Shown: piece by piece, positions 25,346 through 34,912 of the stretch
How positions within the stretch are numbered: position 1 is the stretch's first letter
How the letters are laid out: each line of letters starts with the position of its first letter
Source of the DNA: CAYSCZ01 sp051155775
GTDB lineage: Bacteria; Bacteroidota; Bacteroidia; Cytophagales; Cyclobacteriaceae
Assembly: GCA_051155775.1 (NCBI GenBank)
Contig: DAXETV010000028.1
Span: forward strand, 1-64,000
DNA: 64,000 nucleotides
Direction of reading: 5' to 3'
Translations under genes and position numbers: made by a program
The notes under the pieces: generated by a model
The model's input: only the letters and a program-made list of their open reading frames with translations
What the model was told of the DNA's origin: nothing
Databases searched by the model: none

Positions 25346-27928
25346 ATGTTCAGAATATTTAATAAAACTTTGATAGGGTTACTTGTCGCTGCCTCAGTTT
25401 TATCCTTTAGCAATGATGCAGAAGCACAGAAAAAAAAGAAAAACAAGAAATCAAAGGCCACTGAAAAGCAAGAAGAAAAAAAAGACGATACTAAAAAAGT
25501 ATCCGATGCCATAAAAAGCCATAGGGCTTATGAAGGATTATTTAATTTTTACCAGGACTCTACGTCCGGTGAAATGAAAATGCTGGTAAAAGAAAACCAG
25601 ATCGGCAGGGAGTACATACATTTCTACTACATCGAAAATGGCCCAACAGAAGCCGGTGCTTTCAGGGGACAATTCAGGGGTTCAAGAATATTCAAAATAG
25701 AAAAATACTTTGACAGGATTGAATTTACACTTCAAAATACCTCCTCTTATTTTGATCCCGACAATGCCCTTTCAAAATCTAAAGATGCTAACATAAGTAG
25801 AGCCATTTTATTTTCTGGTAAAATTGAAGCTGGAAGCGAGGAAGAAGGCCAATATCTTATAAGTGCTGATGATGTTTTCTTACAGGAAACTTTTGGTATC
25901 GTAAAATTACCACCACCACCTAAGCCCAATCCGAAAGCATTTACGCTAGGCAACTTAAGTAAGAGCAAAACAAAGATTAAAGAAATAAATAACTACCCCT
26001 CAAACGCCGACCTTGTAATAGAGTATGTTTATGTAAATAAATTACCAAAGAATTTTGGTTCCAGAGCGGTCACTGATGCAAGGAATGTAAGCATTCTCGT
26101 ACAACATAGTATTATCCAGTTACCAGAAAATGACTTTGAGCCACGTTTTGATGATCCAAGGATAGGCTTTTTTACCAGAAAGGTTACCGATATGACTTCC
26201 CTTAGTGCTACCCCATATCGTGACATGATCATCAAATGGAATTTAAAGAAAAAAGACAAAGAAGCTGAGTTATCAGAACCGCTGGAACCCATCGTTTATT
26301 GGATAGAAAATACTACGCCTGAGAAGTTAAGACCTGTGATCAAGCGAGCTGGTGAGGCCTGGAATAAAGCCTTTGAGAAAGCCGGATTTAAGAATGCAGT
26401 TGTAATAAAGATCCAACCTGATGATGCTGACTGGGATGCCGGGGATATCAGATACAATGTATTACGATGGACATCCTCGCCCAATCCACCGTTTGGAGGA
26501 TATGGGCCGGCGTTTGTCAATCCAAGAACTGGTCAGATATTGGGCGCCGATATCATGCTTGAGTTTCCATCGGTTGGTTCATTGTACAGGCTGAATAAAG
26601 TTTTTGAGACCGCAGGCATGGAGATGTTTTCAGAAGAAGAATTGAAACTTCAATCAAATGAAAATTATTGTAACCTTGGAGCTTTTACTGCACTTCAAAA
26701 TGCTTTTGGTAACATTTCCCTGGGTGTGCTTGATGAAGATGAATATCAAAAAGAAAAGTTAATTGAAGAATTCATTCACTTTTTGATCCTTCATGAGATG
26801 GGTCATACATTTGGATTGAATCATAACTTTAAGGCAACTCATCTGCATTCATTAGAAGATATTAATGATGTCTCAAAAACGTCTGCTTCCGGCCTTTATG
26901 GATCAGTTATGGATTATCCTTCCATCAACTTCTCCCAGGATCGTGAAAATCAAGGCCAATACTGGACCACCACACCAGGACCTTATGATTTATGGGCCAT
27001 TGAATTTGGATATTCTGAAGTGAATAGTTCAGATGAACTAGAGGCTATATTATCCAGATCCACCAATCCTCAATTGATGTTTGCCAATGATGCGGATGAT
27101 ATGCGGGCACCTGGCAAAGGTATCGATCCCCGGGCAATGATTGGTGATCTAACAGATGATCCTGTTGATTATGCCATTAGCCGAATAGCACTTACTCAAC
27201 AAATAGGCGAGGAGTTACTTGAAAAATATAATGACAACGAGGGGGAATCCTACCAGGAGCTCAGGAACGCGTATCTTGCCATTACTTCACAGTATGCAGC
27301 TGCAGCGTTTACTATCTCAAGATTTATAGGTGGCGTTCAGGTTGATCGTTCTATGATTGGACAGGCCGGAGCTGCAGAAAAACCTTATCTGCCGGTAAAT
27401 AAAGAAGATCAGGTAAAAGCAATGCAAGCTTTAACAAAATATGTTTTTAATACGGATGCATTTAAAATGCCGAGTGAATTGTATTCCTACTTGCAGCCTC
27501 AACGTAGAGGATTTGATTTTTTTGGCACCACTGAAGACCCTAAAATTCATAGCCGGGTAATTTATTATCAAAAAAATATCCTTAAGCATTTACTCCACCC
27601 CAACACGCTGGAAAGAATATCGGATACGAAGTTGTATGGTAATGAATATGACCTCGGTAATTTTATGTCCGATTTAAATGACGCGATCTTTGAAGCTGAT
27701 CTGTACAAACCTGTAAGCTCATTCAGACAAAATCTACAATTGGCGTACACTAAAATGCTCATTGACATGACCCAGGAGGGTAATTATACCAACATGTCTA
27801 AATCAATGGCACTTTATAATTTAAATGAAATCAAAAAAATAGCAGCCAGGAATTCTCAGGATATATCAACAAAGGCTCACAGGCAACATTTAGCTTTCAT
27901 CATAGAAAAAGCTTTGGATGATGACTAA
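25346..27928 (+). CDS. Secreted zinc metalloprotease (DUF5117/DUF4953 family)
   Basis: This 860-residue exported protein has a signal peptide ending at about residue 28 (AEAQ), then a Lys/Glu-rich linker. N-terminal beta-domains of the DUF5118/DUF5117 type span about 60-330. The catalytic domain carries the extended zinc motif HEMGHTFGLNH with the Met-turn SVMDYPSI about 45 residues later, as in metzincins. A helical C-terminal region follows (about 630-860). There is no type IX sorting tail, so it is likely periplasmic. The target protein is unknown. It follows pstB by 115 bp with no sign of co-regulation. Confidence 0.88.
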   Translation: MFRIFNKTLIGLLVAASVLSFSNDAEAQKKKKNKKSKATEKQEEKKDDTKKVSDAIKSHRAYEGLFNFYQDSTSGEMKMLVKENQIGREYIHFYYIENGPTEAGAFRGQFRGSRIFKIEKYFDRIEFTLQNTSSYFDPDNALSKSKDANISRAILFSGKIEAGSEEEGQYLISADDVFLQETFGIVKLPPPPKPNPKAFTLGNLSKSKTKIKEINNYPSNADLVIEYVYVNKLPKNFGSRAVTDARNVSILVQHSIIQLPENDFEPRFDDPRIGFFTRKVTDMTSLSATPYRDMIIKWNLKKKDKEAELSEPLEPIVYWIENTTPEKLRPVIKRAGEAWNKAFEKAGFKNAVVIKIQPDDADWDAGDIRYNVLRWTSSPNPPFGGYGPAFVNPRTGQILGADIMLEFPSVGSLYRLNKVFETAGMEMFSEEELKLQSNENYCNLGAFTALQNAFGNISLGVLDEDEYQKEKLIEEFIHFLILHEMGHTFGLNHNFKATHLHSLEDINDVSKTSASGLYGSVMDYPSINFSQDRENQGQYWTTTPGPYDLWAIEFGYSEVNSSDELEAILSRSTNPQLMFANDADDMRAPGKGIDPRAMIGDLTDDPVDYAISRIALTQQIGEELLEKYNDNEGESYQELRNAYLAITSQYAAAAFTISRFIGGVQVDRSMIGQAGAAEKPYLPVNKEDQVKAMQALTKYVFNTDAFKMPSELYSYLQPQRRGFDFFGTTEDPKIHSRVIYYQKNILKHLLHPNTLERISDTKLYGNEYDLGNFMSDLNDAIFEADLYKPVSSFRQNLQLAYTKMLIDMTQEGNYTNMSKSMALYNLNEIKKIAARNSQDISTKAHRQHLAFIIEKALDDD

Positions 27929-27991
27929 ACAATATGTTCTTTTAAATTTTAGCTTATAAGATCCAAACCAAAATGAATTGTATTCATATTT

Positions 27992-27999
27992 TATATTTG
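27992..27999 (+). promoter_or_regulatory. -7 element for the haloperoxidase gene
   Basis: TATATTTG is an exact TAnnTTTG match 19 bp before the start. No TTTG stands at the expected -33 distance. Confidence 0.4.
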
Positions 28000-28018
28000 T
28001 GTGCAAATTCTTTAATAG

Positions 28019-30205
28019 ATGATGATGAAAAGGATTTTAACCGTATTTCTGGTTTGTTCATCTTTAATCAGTCAGGGCCAACATTCAGTTGCCAGACAAT
28101 GGAATGACTTATTATTAGAAGCGATAAGAGGTGATTTTGCCAGGCCGACAGTTCATGCCAGAAACTTGTTTCACGCTTCAATTGCAATGTACGACTCCTG
28201 GGCGGTATTTGGTGACAATGCAGAAACTTATTTATTAGGAAAAGAAATTGATGGTTTCCGTTGTGAATTTGACGGAATATCTGACCCTGCCGATCCTATA
28301 GAGGCTACTAAAGAAAGTATAAGTTATGCTTGCTATAGAATTTTAACGCATAGGTTTAGAAATTCCCCGGGGGTTATGGATTCCCAGTTTCGTTTTGATA
28401 GCTTGATGGACGTATTTGGCTACGACAAAAATTTTACCTCAACAAATTATCAAAATGACGGCCCTCCGGCCTTAGGAAATTACATCGCTTCATGTATAAT
28501 TGATTTTGGACTTCAGGATGGATCTAATGAAATAAATGATTATGCCAATGAATTTTATGTGCCTACCAATCCAAACCTCGCGCCTGATTTACCCGGTAAT
28601 CCCTTTATTTTCGATCCCAATAGATGGCAGCCACTAACATTTGAAACATTTATTGACCAATCCGGAAACCCTATCCCCGGAAATGCCCCTCCATTTCTTA
28701 GCCCGGAATGGGGTAGGGTGGTGCCATTCGCTTTGAGCCCGGAAGATCTGACCATTTATGAGCGGGAAGGTTTCGACTATTGGGTTTATCTTGATCCCGG
28801 ACCCCCTCCTTTTATAAGCAATACTGATGAATTTGGAACCAATGGAGATTATAATTGGGGATTTTCCATGGTCTCAATATGGTCATCACATCTTGACCCT
28901 TCTGATAGCGTTATGTGGGATATATCACCGGCAAGCCTGGGAAATCCATCTGATCTTCCAGATAATGCCAGTGATTATCCAAATTTTTACAATTTTCTGA
29001 GTGGGGGTATTACACAATCCGGCTATGATGAAAATCCTGTAACAGGCGAACCATACGATCCACAGATTGTCCCGAGGGCAGACTATGCAAGGGTTCTGGC
29101 TGAATTTTGGGCTGACGGCCCAGATTCTGAGACCCCTCCCGGGCATTGGTTTACCCTATTAAATTATGTGAATGACCACCCTGAACTTGAAAAAAGATGG
29201 CAAGGGACCGGAGAGATTCTGGATGATCTGGAGTGGGACGTAAAAACATATTTTGCTCTCGGGGGTGCTGTTCATGATGCTGCTATTGCAGCATGGGGCC
29301 TTAAAGGATGGTATGATTATATAAGACCTATCTCAGCCATACGGTTTATGTGTGATCAGGGCCAAAGTTCAGACCCTGAGTTACCCAATTATTCTCCAAT
29401 TGGCATAAAATTATTGGATGGCTATATTGAACTGGTTGATGTTGATGATCCGCTCGCAGGGGTAGATGATGAAAATATTGGTAAAATAAAATTATATGCC
29501 TGGAAAGGGCCTGATTTTATCAGCGATCCAGAATCTGATGTTGCTGGCGTCGGCTGGATACTTGCGGAAAATTGGTGGCCTTATCAAAGACCGACATTTG
29601 TAACCCCCCCATTTGCCGGCTTCGTATCGGGACACTCAACCTTCTCCAGGGCAGCTGCTGAAGTACTTACATTAGCCACGGGAAGCGAATATTTTCCAGG
29701 TGGAGTCGGAGAATTTGTAGCTAAGAAAAATGAGTTCCTTGTCTTTGAAGATGGCCCTAGTGTTGATGTCATTCTGCAGTGGGCAAAATATCGGGATGCA
29801 TCCGATCAAAGTGCTATCTCAAGAATATGGGGAGGAATACATCCCCCCGCAGATGATATTCCTGGTAGAAAAATTGGTATAAAGGTTGGTATTGATGCCT
29901 TTAATAAAGCCACACAATATTTCGAAGGGAGCAGAATTACTAGCCTGGACCAATCACTATCTGCAAAGGAAATAAATATTGAGGTTTACCCTAATCCAAT
30001 ATATAAAGGCTCGCTGATTAATATATCAGGAATTAAAAATATTCCAAGCTACGCTATATCTGATTTAAGTGGTAAGGTTATTAAGGAACAGACACTTTCT
30101 CCATATGATAAGGGCATATCCACTATTGATCTGAATACTGGAATTTATCTATTGAGCATCCAAAGAAATGGCCACTCAGTCACTAAAAGAATTATCATTA
30201 AATAA
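28019..30205 (+). CDS. Vanadium-dependent haloperoxidase-like protein with T9SS sorting tail
   Basis: This 728-residue secreted protein has a signal peptide ending near residue 20 (ISQGQ). Helical VCPO/PAP2-type regions include VHARNLFHASIAMYDSW and the vanadate/phosphate site: FVSGHSTFSRAAAEVL near residue 535, and ARG/HIS in SRIWGGIHPPADD near residue 605. The last 75 residues, from VYPNP to the basic end TKRIIIK, are a type IX secretion sorting domain. Family members oxidise halides with peroxide or act as acid phosphatases; which applies is not decided by these motifs. The tail predicts export to the cell surface. Three Met codons open the frame, so the start is uncertain by two residues. 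Confidence 0.88.
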   Translation: MMMKRILTVFLVCSSLISQGQHSVARQWNDLLLEAIRGDFARPTVHARNLFHASIAMYDSWAVFGDNAETYLLGKEIDGFRCEFDGISDPADPIEATKESISYACYRILTHRFRNSPGVMDSQFRFDSLMDVFGYDKNFTSTNYQNDGPPALGNYIASCIIDFGLQDGSNEINDYANEFYVPTNPNLAPDLPGNPFIFDPNRWQPLTFETFIDQSGNPIPGNAPPFLSPEWGRVVPFALSPEDLTIYEREGFDYWVYLDPGPPPFISNTDEFGTNGDYNWGFSMVSIWSSHLDPSDSVMWDISPASLGNPSDLPDNASDYPNFYNFLSGGITQSGYDENPVTGEPYDPQIVPRADYARVLAEFWADGPDSETPPGHWFTLLNYVNDHPELEKRWQGTGEILDDLEWDVKTYFALGGAVHDAAIAAWGLKGWYDYIRPISAIRFMCDQGQSSDPELPNYSPIGIKLLDGYIELVDVDDPLAGVDDENIGKIKLYAWKGPDFISDPESDVAGVGWILAENWWPYQRPTFVTPPFAGFVSGHSTFSRAAAEVLTLATGSEYFPGGVGEFVAKKNEFLVFEDGPSVDVILQWAKYRDASDQSAISRIWGGIHPPADDIPGRKIGIKVGIDAFNKATQYFEGSRITSLDQSLSAKEINIEVYPNPIYKGSLINISGIKNIPSYAISDLSGKVIKEQTLSPYDKGISTIDLNTGIYLLSIQRNGHSVTKRIIIK

Positions 30206-30206
30206 A

Positions 30207-32312
30207 CTATTTAGGAATTAAAGATATGGCCTGACCTCCTCCGGCGGCTAAATCAATTTCCAGATCAAGGTCTTTGGTAAGAATCTTTTCTTCGATAATT
30301 ATATCGGAAGGATTGTCATCCCAATGCGCATTATCTCCATCTTTATAGATCATGGCTACATATTCAACACCTTCATCCAGGAAATCAAATGAAATATTCA
30401 ATGTGCGTTTGTTTTCGTCGGTTATTGAGCCTACAAACCATTTTTCGCTACCCCTTTCTTTTCTGGCTATCGTTACATAATCACCAACTTCCCCATTTAA
30501 GACTAAACTTTGTTCCCAATCTACGGCTACATCCCTTATAAATTGAAATGCTTCTTTACCTTCATAGTGTTCGGGCAGATCAGCAGCCATTTGTATCGGA
30601 CTATAGATCACCACATACAAAGCCAACTGATGCGCAAGCGTAGTATTTATCTGATTATTTTCTTTATATGGTTCTAATTTAATATTGAAAATACCTGGAG
30701 TAAAATCAATGGGGCCACCTAACATTCTTGTAAATGCTACAATCGATAAGTGTTCTGGCGGGTTGCCCCCATCCTCCGCCCATGCGTTAAACTCCTGGCC
30801 CCTCAAACCTTCTCTTGAAATAGCATTAGGGTAGGTCCTTCTTTTTCCTGTAGCTTTTATTGGCTCATGCGCATTTATGGCAACCTGGTAATTAACTGCA
30901 GTTTCCAATACTTTATGGTAATGGTTTACCATCCACTGGCCATGGTGTCTTTCGCCTTTCGGAATAATTGGCCCTACATAGCCTGTTTTGACTGAATGTA
31001 TACCTAAGGATTGCATAAGTGAAAAAGCTGTATCCAGCTGTCTTTCATAAGTCCTTGGTGCAGCGGATGTCTCATGATGCATGATTATTTCAACCCCTTT
31101 TTCATTAGCATACCTCACAACTTCTTCAAGGTCATAATCAGGGTATGGGGTTACAAAATCAAAAACACCTTCCCTGTCTTCAAAACCAATCCAATGGTCC
31201 CAACCAGTATTCCATCCTTCAACCAATAGCCCTCCAATATTATTTTTAGCTGCAAAATCTATGTACCGCTTGGCATTTTCGGTAGTAGCACCGTGACTTG
31301 CTTTCCCCACAGATTCACCGACATATGTATTCATGCTTTGAGAAGATTCATAGTCCCAGGTTGATTTCCCCAGGTGCATCTCCCACCATATACCAATATA
31401 TTTCATAGGCTTAAACCATGATACATCACCCAACTTATTTGGCTCATTTAAATTTAATATGAGCTTGGATTCAATCAGGTCTCCGGCCTGATCCCCAATC
31501 TGCACTGTTCGCCAGGGTGTATCAAAAGGTAATTTAATTTTAGCTTTATACATTTTTATATCCGACCCTACCAACTCACTGGTCATTATAAAATCATTGG
31601 TATCAACTTTCAATGTCATACCTGGATAGTCGGTAAGGTCTGCTTCATGAAAGCTTAAATACAACCCCTGATCAGTTTTCATAGTAACAGGAGTATTTAC
31701 GGCATTCTCAGGGATATAGGTCTGTGCGAGATTAGGATGGTCTCTTTTTTCTATAGCATTTATTTCAGAAAAGCTGGTGGTACTGTACAGATGTTCGTAA
31801 ATATCCCAATCACCGGGTATCCACCATACCTTATGGTCTCCGCCTAAATTATAATTCGTTTGCTCATCATCAACAATTAACGTTTCATATCCTTCCAGAT
31901 CCGGAATTGAATATCTGAATCCAATGCCATCATTAAAAACCCTAAAAATGATACTTAATTTTCTTGACTGCTCATTTATTAAAGATACTATTAGTTCATT
32001 GTAATTATTTTCAACAAGTCTTTGCTCTCCCCATGGCTGTTCCCAGGTTTCATTAAATGATTTGGTAGAGGTGTTTTGTATGGTAAAACCTTTGGTTAAA
32101 TCTCCCAATTCTTGAAAAGTCATGCCAAGCTTTGAGGGTTTAATTATTTCGTCATCATCATATTTAACCATGTAATTAGGCCTTCCTTCCCCATCGATTG
32201 AAAAATTTAGCGTCACCCTTTCATCTGGTGATTTCAGTTGGTGATCCTTGCTCTGTGAGCAACTAAAAAAAATTAAAGGAACGAAAAATATAAACAGCGT
32301 ACTAGGCTTCAT
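30207..32312 (-). CDS. GH97 glycoside hydrolase lipoprotein (SusB-like alpha-glucosidase)
   Basis: This 701-residue lipoprotein (lipobox FFSC near residue 18) has an N-terminal beta-super-sandwich, a (beta/alpha)8 barrel and a C-terminal beta-domain, the GH97 layout. Glutamates line up with the inverting SusB group: HHETS near 411, NAHEP near 481 and GQEFN near 506. The position where retaining members have Asp reads TGYVG here, which argues for inversion. Substrates are alpha-linked glucans such as starch oligomers. No SusC/SusD genes are present nearby. It lies at the end of a minus-strand sugar-nucleotide series, 62 bp after the preceding gene. Confidence 0.92.
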   Translation of the reverse strand: MKPSTLFIFFVPLIFFSCSQSKDHQLKSPDERVTLNFSIDGEGRPNYMVKYDDDEIIKPSKLGMTFQELGDLTKGFTIQNTSTKSFNETWEQPWGEQRLVENNYNELIVSLINEQSRKLSIIFRVFNDGIGFRYSIPDLEGYETLIVDDEQTNYNLGGDHKVWWIPGDWDIYEHLYSTTSFSEINAIEKRDHPNLAQTYIPENAVNTPVTMKTDQGLYLSFHEADLTDYPGMTLKVDTNDFIMTSELVGSDIKMYKAKIKLPFDTPWRTVQIGDQAGDLIESKLILNLNEPNKLGDVSWFKPMKYIGIWWEMHLGKSTWDYESSQSMNTYVGESVGKASHGATTENAKRYIDFAAKNNIGGLLVEGWNTGWDHWIGFEDREGVFDFVTPYPDYDLEEVVRYANEKGVEIIMHHETSAAPRTYERQLDTAFSLMQSLGIHSVKTGYVGPIIPKGERHHGQWMVNHYHKVLETAVNYQVAINAHEPIKATGKRRTYPNAISREGLRGQEFNAWAEDGGNPPEHLSIVAFTRMLGGPIDFTPGIFNIKLEPYKENNQINTTLAHQLALYVVIYSPIQMAADLPEHYEGKEAFQFIRDVAVDWEQSLVLNGEVGDYVTIARKERGSEKWFVGSITDENKRTLNISFDFLDEGVEYVAMIYKDGDNAHWDDNPSDIIIEEKILTKDLDLEIDLAAGGGQAISLIPK

Positions 32313-32374
32313 AATAAAGAAATAAAAGTTTCTAATTTATAAAATATGGAAGAAATCTGTTTATTCAGAGCGTT

Positions 32375-32812
32375 TTAAAACTGCTCTTCAGAATAGATGA
32401 CCTTTGATTTGATTCCTTTAATGGTTAAGTAAGTAATTAAACCAATTGGCCCCAGAAATAATGTCAGAATCAGACATGGTAGCACGAACCAATAACTTAT
32501 TCCTCTTTTTTGGGCGTCCCTAAGTTGCCAGGCTCCAACAAATAAGTCAAAAACTAAATAATGGATCCACCCTGCCAATAGCATGTAATCATTTTTAAAG
32601 AGTTGCCTAATGGAGGATAGTGTATCAAAGTCAAAACTTGTGGACCCTAGTTGGGTAAATATAATAATCGCATAACCAACCGAAAGAAGCGAGGGAATGA
32701 ATAAGTTGGTTACTAACTTACCGGTATATTTCCATCTTGGTGTGAAAATAAGTAGTGCCCAGCCGATTATAGCTATAGACTGACTTAGATTAAAAAGTTG
32801 ATCAGGATTCAC
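32375..32812 (-). CDS. ABA4-like (DUF4281) membrane protein
   Basis: This protein of 145 residues has four membrane helices and the family core AGWIHYLVFDLFVGAWQ followed by a Gly-Pro turn in LFLGPIGLITYL. Plant ABA4 takes part in neoxanthin formation. Bacterial homologues are of unknown role, with a carotenoid link suspected, so no reaction is claimed. The start is GTG 32812, which gives the usual MNPDQLF beginning; a TTG would add one residue. It sits 14 bp after the dTDP-glucose dehydratase gene. Confidence 0.8.
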   Translation of the reverse strand: MNPDQLFNLSQSIAIIGWALLIFTPRWKYTGKLVTNLFIPSLLSVGYAIIIFTQLGSTSFDFDTLSSIRQLFKNDYMLLAGWIHYLVFDLFVGAWQLRDAQKRGISYWFVLPCLILTLFLGPIGLITYLTIKGIKSKVIYSEEQF

Positions 32813-32826
32813 CAATAATTTTAAAT

Positions 32827-33876
32827 TTATCTGTCACCGTATAATTCATCATAATATTGTTGATATTCACCAGAGGTTATTTTTTGTAACCAATCCTGAT
32901 TATCTAAGTACCAGTCTACAGTTTTAGAGAGTCCCTCTTCGAACTGTAGTGAAGGCCTCCATCCCATCTCCATTTTGATTTTATTGGCGTCAATTGCATA
33001 CCTCATATCATGTCCTGCCCTATCTTTAACAAAAGTTATTAATTTTCTGGATTCCATCTCATTTCTACCAAGCTTTTTATCTGTAATATCACAAAGTAAC
33101 TTCACCAGATCAATATTTTTCCATTCATTTAAGCCCCCAATATTGTAAGTCTGTCCGATTCTACCTTCATGAAGTATTGTATCAATGGCAGCAGCATGAT
33201 CTTCTACATAAAGCCAATCCCTGATATTTTCACCTTTTCCATATATTGGGAGCGGTCGCCTGTTTATAATATTATTAATGCATAAAGGAATGAGCTTTTC
33301 AGGAAATTGATAAGGGCCATAATTATTTGAACAGTTTGATACCATAATTGGCAGACCAAAAGTATTATGAAAAGCCATAACAAAATGATCAGAGCTAGCC
33401 TTTGAAGCGGAATAAGGTGATTGGGGATCATATGCAGTTGACTCAGTAAAAAACCCCTCTTCGCCCAGCGATCCGAATACCTCATCTGTGGATATATGAT
33501 AAAAAACTTTATCAGTGAAATCCCTCCAGGTATCACGCGCAGCTGATAATAGATTTACCGTGCCAATAATATTTGTCTCGATAAATTGATTGGGACTGCT
33601 TATCGATCGATCCACATGCGACTCAGCCGCAAGATGGACTACAGCATCGAAATCATTCTCCTGAAATAGATTATTTATGAAGTCTTTGTCAACAATATCA
33701 CCTTTTATAAAAGTATAATTTTCTTCATCTTGAATGTCTTTAAGATTTTCAAGATTTCCTGCATAGGTAAGTGCATCAAGGTTATAAATATGATAGTCTT
33801 TATATAACCTAACCAGTCTTTTTACCACATGAGTCCCAATAAACCCTGCTCCTCCTGTAATTAATATGTTTTTCAT
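32827..33876 (-). CDS. rfbB: dTDP-glucose 4,6-dehydratase
   Basis: This protein of 349 residues converts dTDP-glucose to the 4-keto-6-deoxy sugar, the second step toward rhamnose and other deoxysugars. It has GGAGFIGTHVV near residue 8, STDEVFGSLG with the catalytic Thr-Asp-Glu triad, and YSASKASSDH with Tyr-xxx-Lys. The start is ATG 33876, which matches the family start MKNILITGG; the longer open frame upstream is spurious. Partners rfbA, rfbC and rfbD are absent from the window, so the product's fate is unknown. It follows galE by 19 bp. Confidence 0.93.
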   Translation of the reverse strand: MKNILITGGAGFIGTHVVKRLVRLYKDYHIYNLDALTYAGNLENLKDIQDEENYTFIKGDIVDKDFINNLFQENDFDAVVHLAAESHVDRSISSPNQFIETNIIGTVNLLSAARDTWRDFTDKVFYHISTDEVFGSLGEEGFFTESTAYDPQSPYSASKASSDHFVMAFHNTFGLPIMVSNCSNNYGPYQFPEKLIPLCINNIINRRPLPIYGKGENIRDWLYVEDHAAAIDTILHEGRIGQTYNIGGLNEWKNIDLVKLLCDITDKKLGRNEMESRKLITFVKDRAGHDMRYAIDANKIKMEMGWRPSLQFEEGLSKTVDWYLDNQDWLQKITSGEYQQYYDELYGDR

Positions 33877-33895
33877 TTTATAATTTTTTTGATCA

Positions 33896-34912
33896 TTATT
33901 GTTTTTGTTCCCAATCCCAGGCAGTCTGCAACATATCATGCAAAGATCTTTTTGGCTCCCATTTAAGTTCTTTTCTGGCTAAAGAGATATCAGCATATAC
34001 TGATTCAACGTCTCCTGCCCTTCTAGGCCCGATTGTGTGATTAACTTTTATCCCTGTGGTTTCCTCAAAAGCCTTTATCATTTCGAAAATCGTGTAACCA
34101 TTTCCCGAGCCGATGTTAAAAAATTCATAACATGATTTATTTCTTTGATCCAGAAGCCTTTTCAATGCATTTATATGTGCATCAGCAACGTCTAAAACAT
34201 GAATAAAATCTCTGATACAGGAACCATCCCTGGTATTGTAATCATCTCCAAAAACGGTTAAAACCTCTCGTTTACCCTTTGCTGTCTCAGTAATGAAGGG
34301 TACCAAGTGATGGGGCACACCAGCTTGAACTTCGCCGATCCTAGCAGAAGGATGTGCGCCAATCGGATTGAAATACCGGAGTGATATTGCATTTATATCA
34401 TAAGCCGAACATGAGTCTCTAATGATCTCTTCACTGATTTTTTTTGTATTACCATATGGGGATTCTGCCGGTTTAACTGCACTGTCCTCGGCCACAGGTA
34501 GTGTGTCAGGGTTTCCATAAACAGTACATGAGGAAGAAAATACTATGGGCTTTATGCCATGATCCTTCATTGCAGTAATCAGGTTAATCGTTGATCGTAA
34601 GTTGTTATCATAGTATTTTAATGGATCATTTACTGATTCATTTACAACTAATATTGCTGCAAAGTGTATTACTGACTGAATATCCGGAAAATCCTTTAGA
34701 ACTTTTTTTATTGCCTCCAGGTCGCAAAGTTCAACCTCTCTAAATTCAACCTCATCATCAATTATAGTATTTATGGCATCAATTACTGAAATATCACTAT
34801 TGGACAGGTTGTCAACGATTACTGGTTGATAACCATTTTTATAAAGTTCCACAACGGTGTGTGAGCCTATGTATCCCAACCCACCGGTTACCAGTACCTG
34901 ATTATAAGCCAT
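33896..34912 (-). CDS. galE: UDP-glucose 4-epimerase
   Basis: This 338-residue extended SDR interconverts UDP-glucose and UDP-galactose. It has GGLGYIGSHTV near residue 10, FSSSCTVYG, YGNTKKISEE with Tyr-xxx-Lys, and the GalE-specific stretch RYFNPIGAHPSARIGE. GTRDGSCIRDFIHV-type sequence (written here as TRDGSCIRDFIHV) confirms the subfamily. It overlaps the dehydrogenase upstream by 11 bp and the dehydratase downstream follows closely, giving a three-gene nucleotide-sugar operon. Confidence 0.95.
   Translation of the reverse strand: MAYNQVLVTGGLGYIGSHTVVELYKNGYQPVIVDNLSNSDISVIDAINTIIDDEVEFREVELCDLEAIKKVLKDFPDIQSVIHFAAILVVNESVNDPLKYYDNNLRSTINLITAMKDHGIKPIVFSSSCTVYGNPDTLPVAEDSAVKPAESPYGNTKKISEEIIRDSCSAYDINAISLRYFNPIGAHPSARIGEVQAGVPHHLVPFITETAKGKREVLTVFGDDYNTRDGSCIRDFIHVLDVADAHINALKRLLDQRNKSCYEFFNIGSGNGYTIFEMIKAFEETTGIKVNHTIGPRRAGDVESVYADISLARKELKWEPKRSLHDMLQTAWDWEQKQ

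Noticed and set aside
33877..33939. 21-codon upstream extension of the dTDP-glucose dehydratase
   Set aside because: The family start is at the internal ATG (33876); the extension overlaps galE coding sequence and is not conserved in character.
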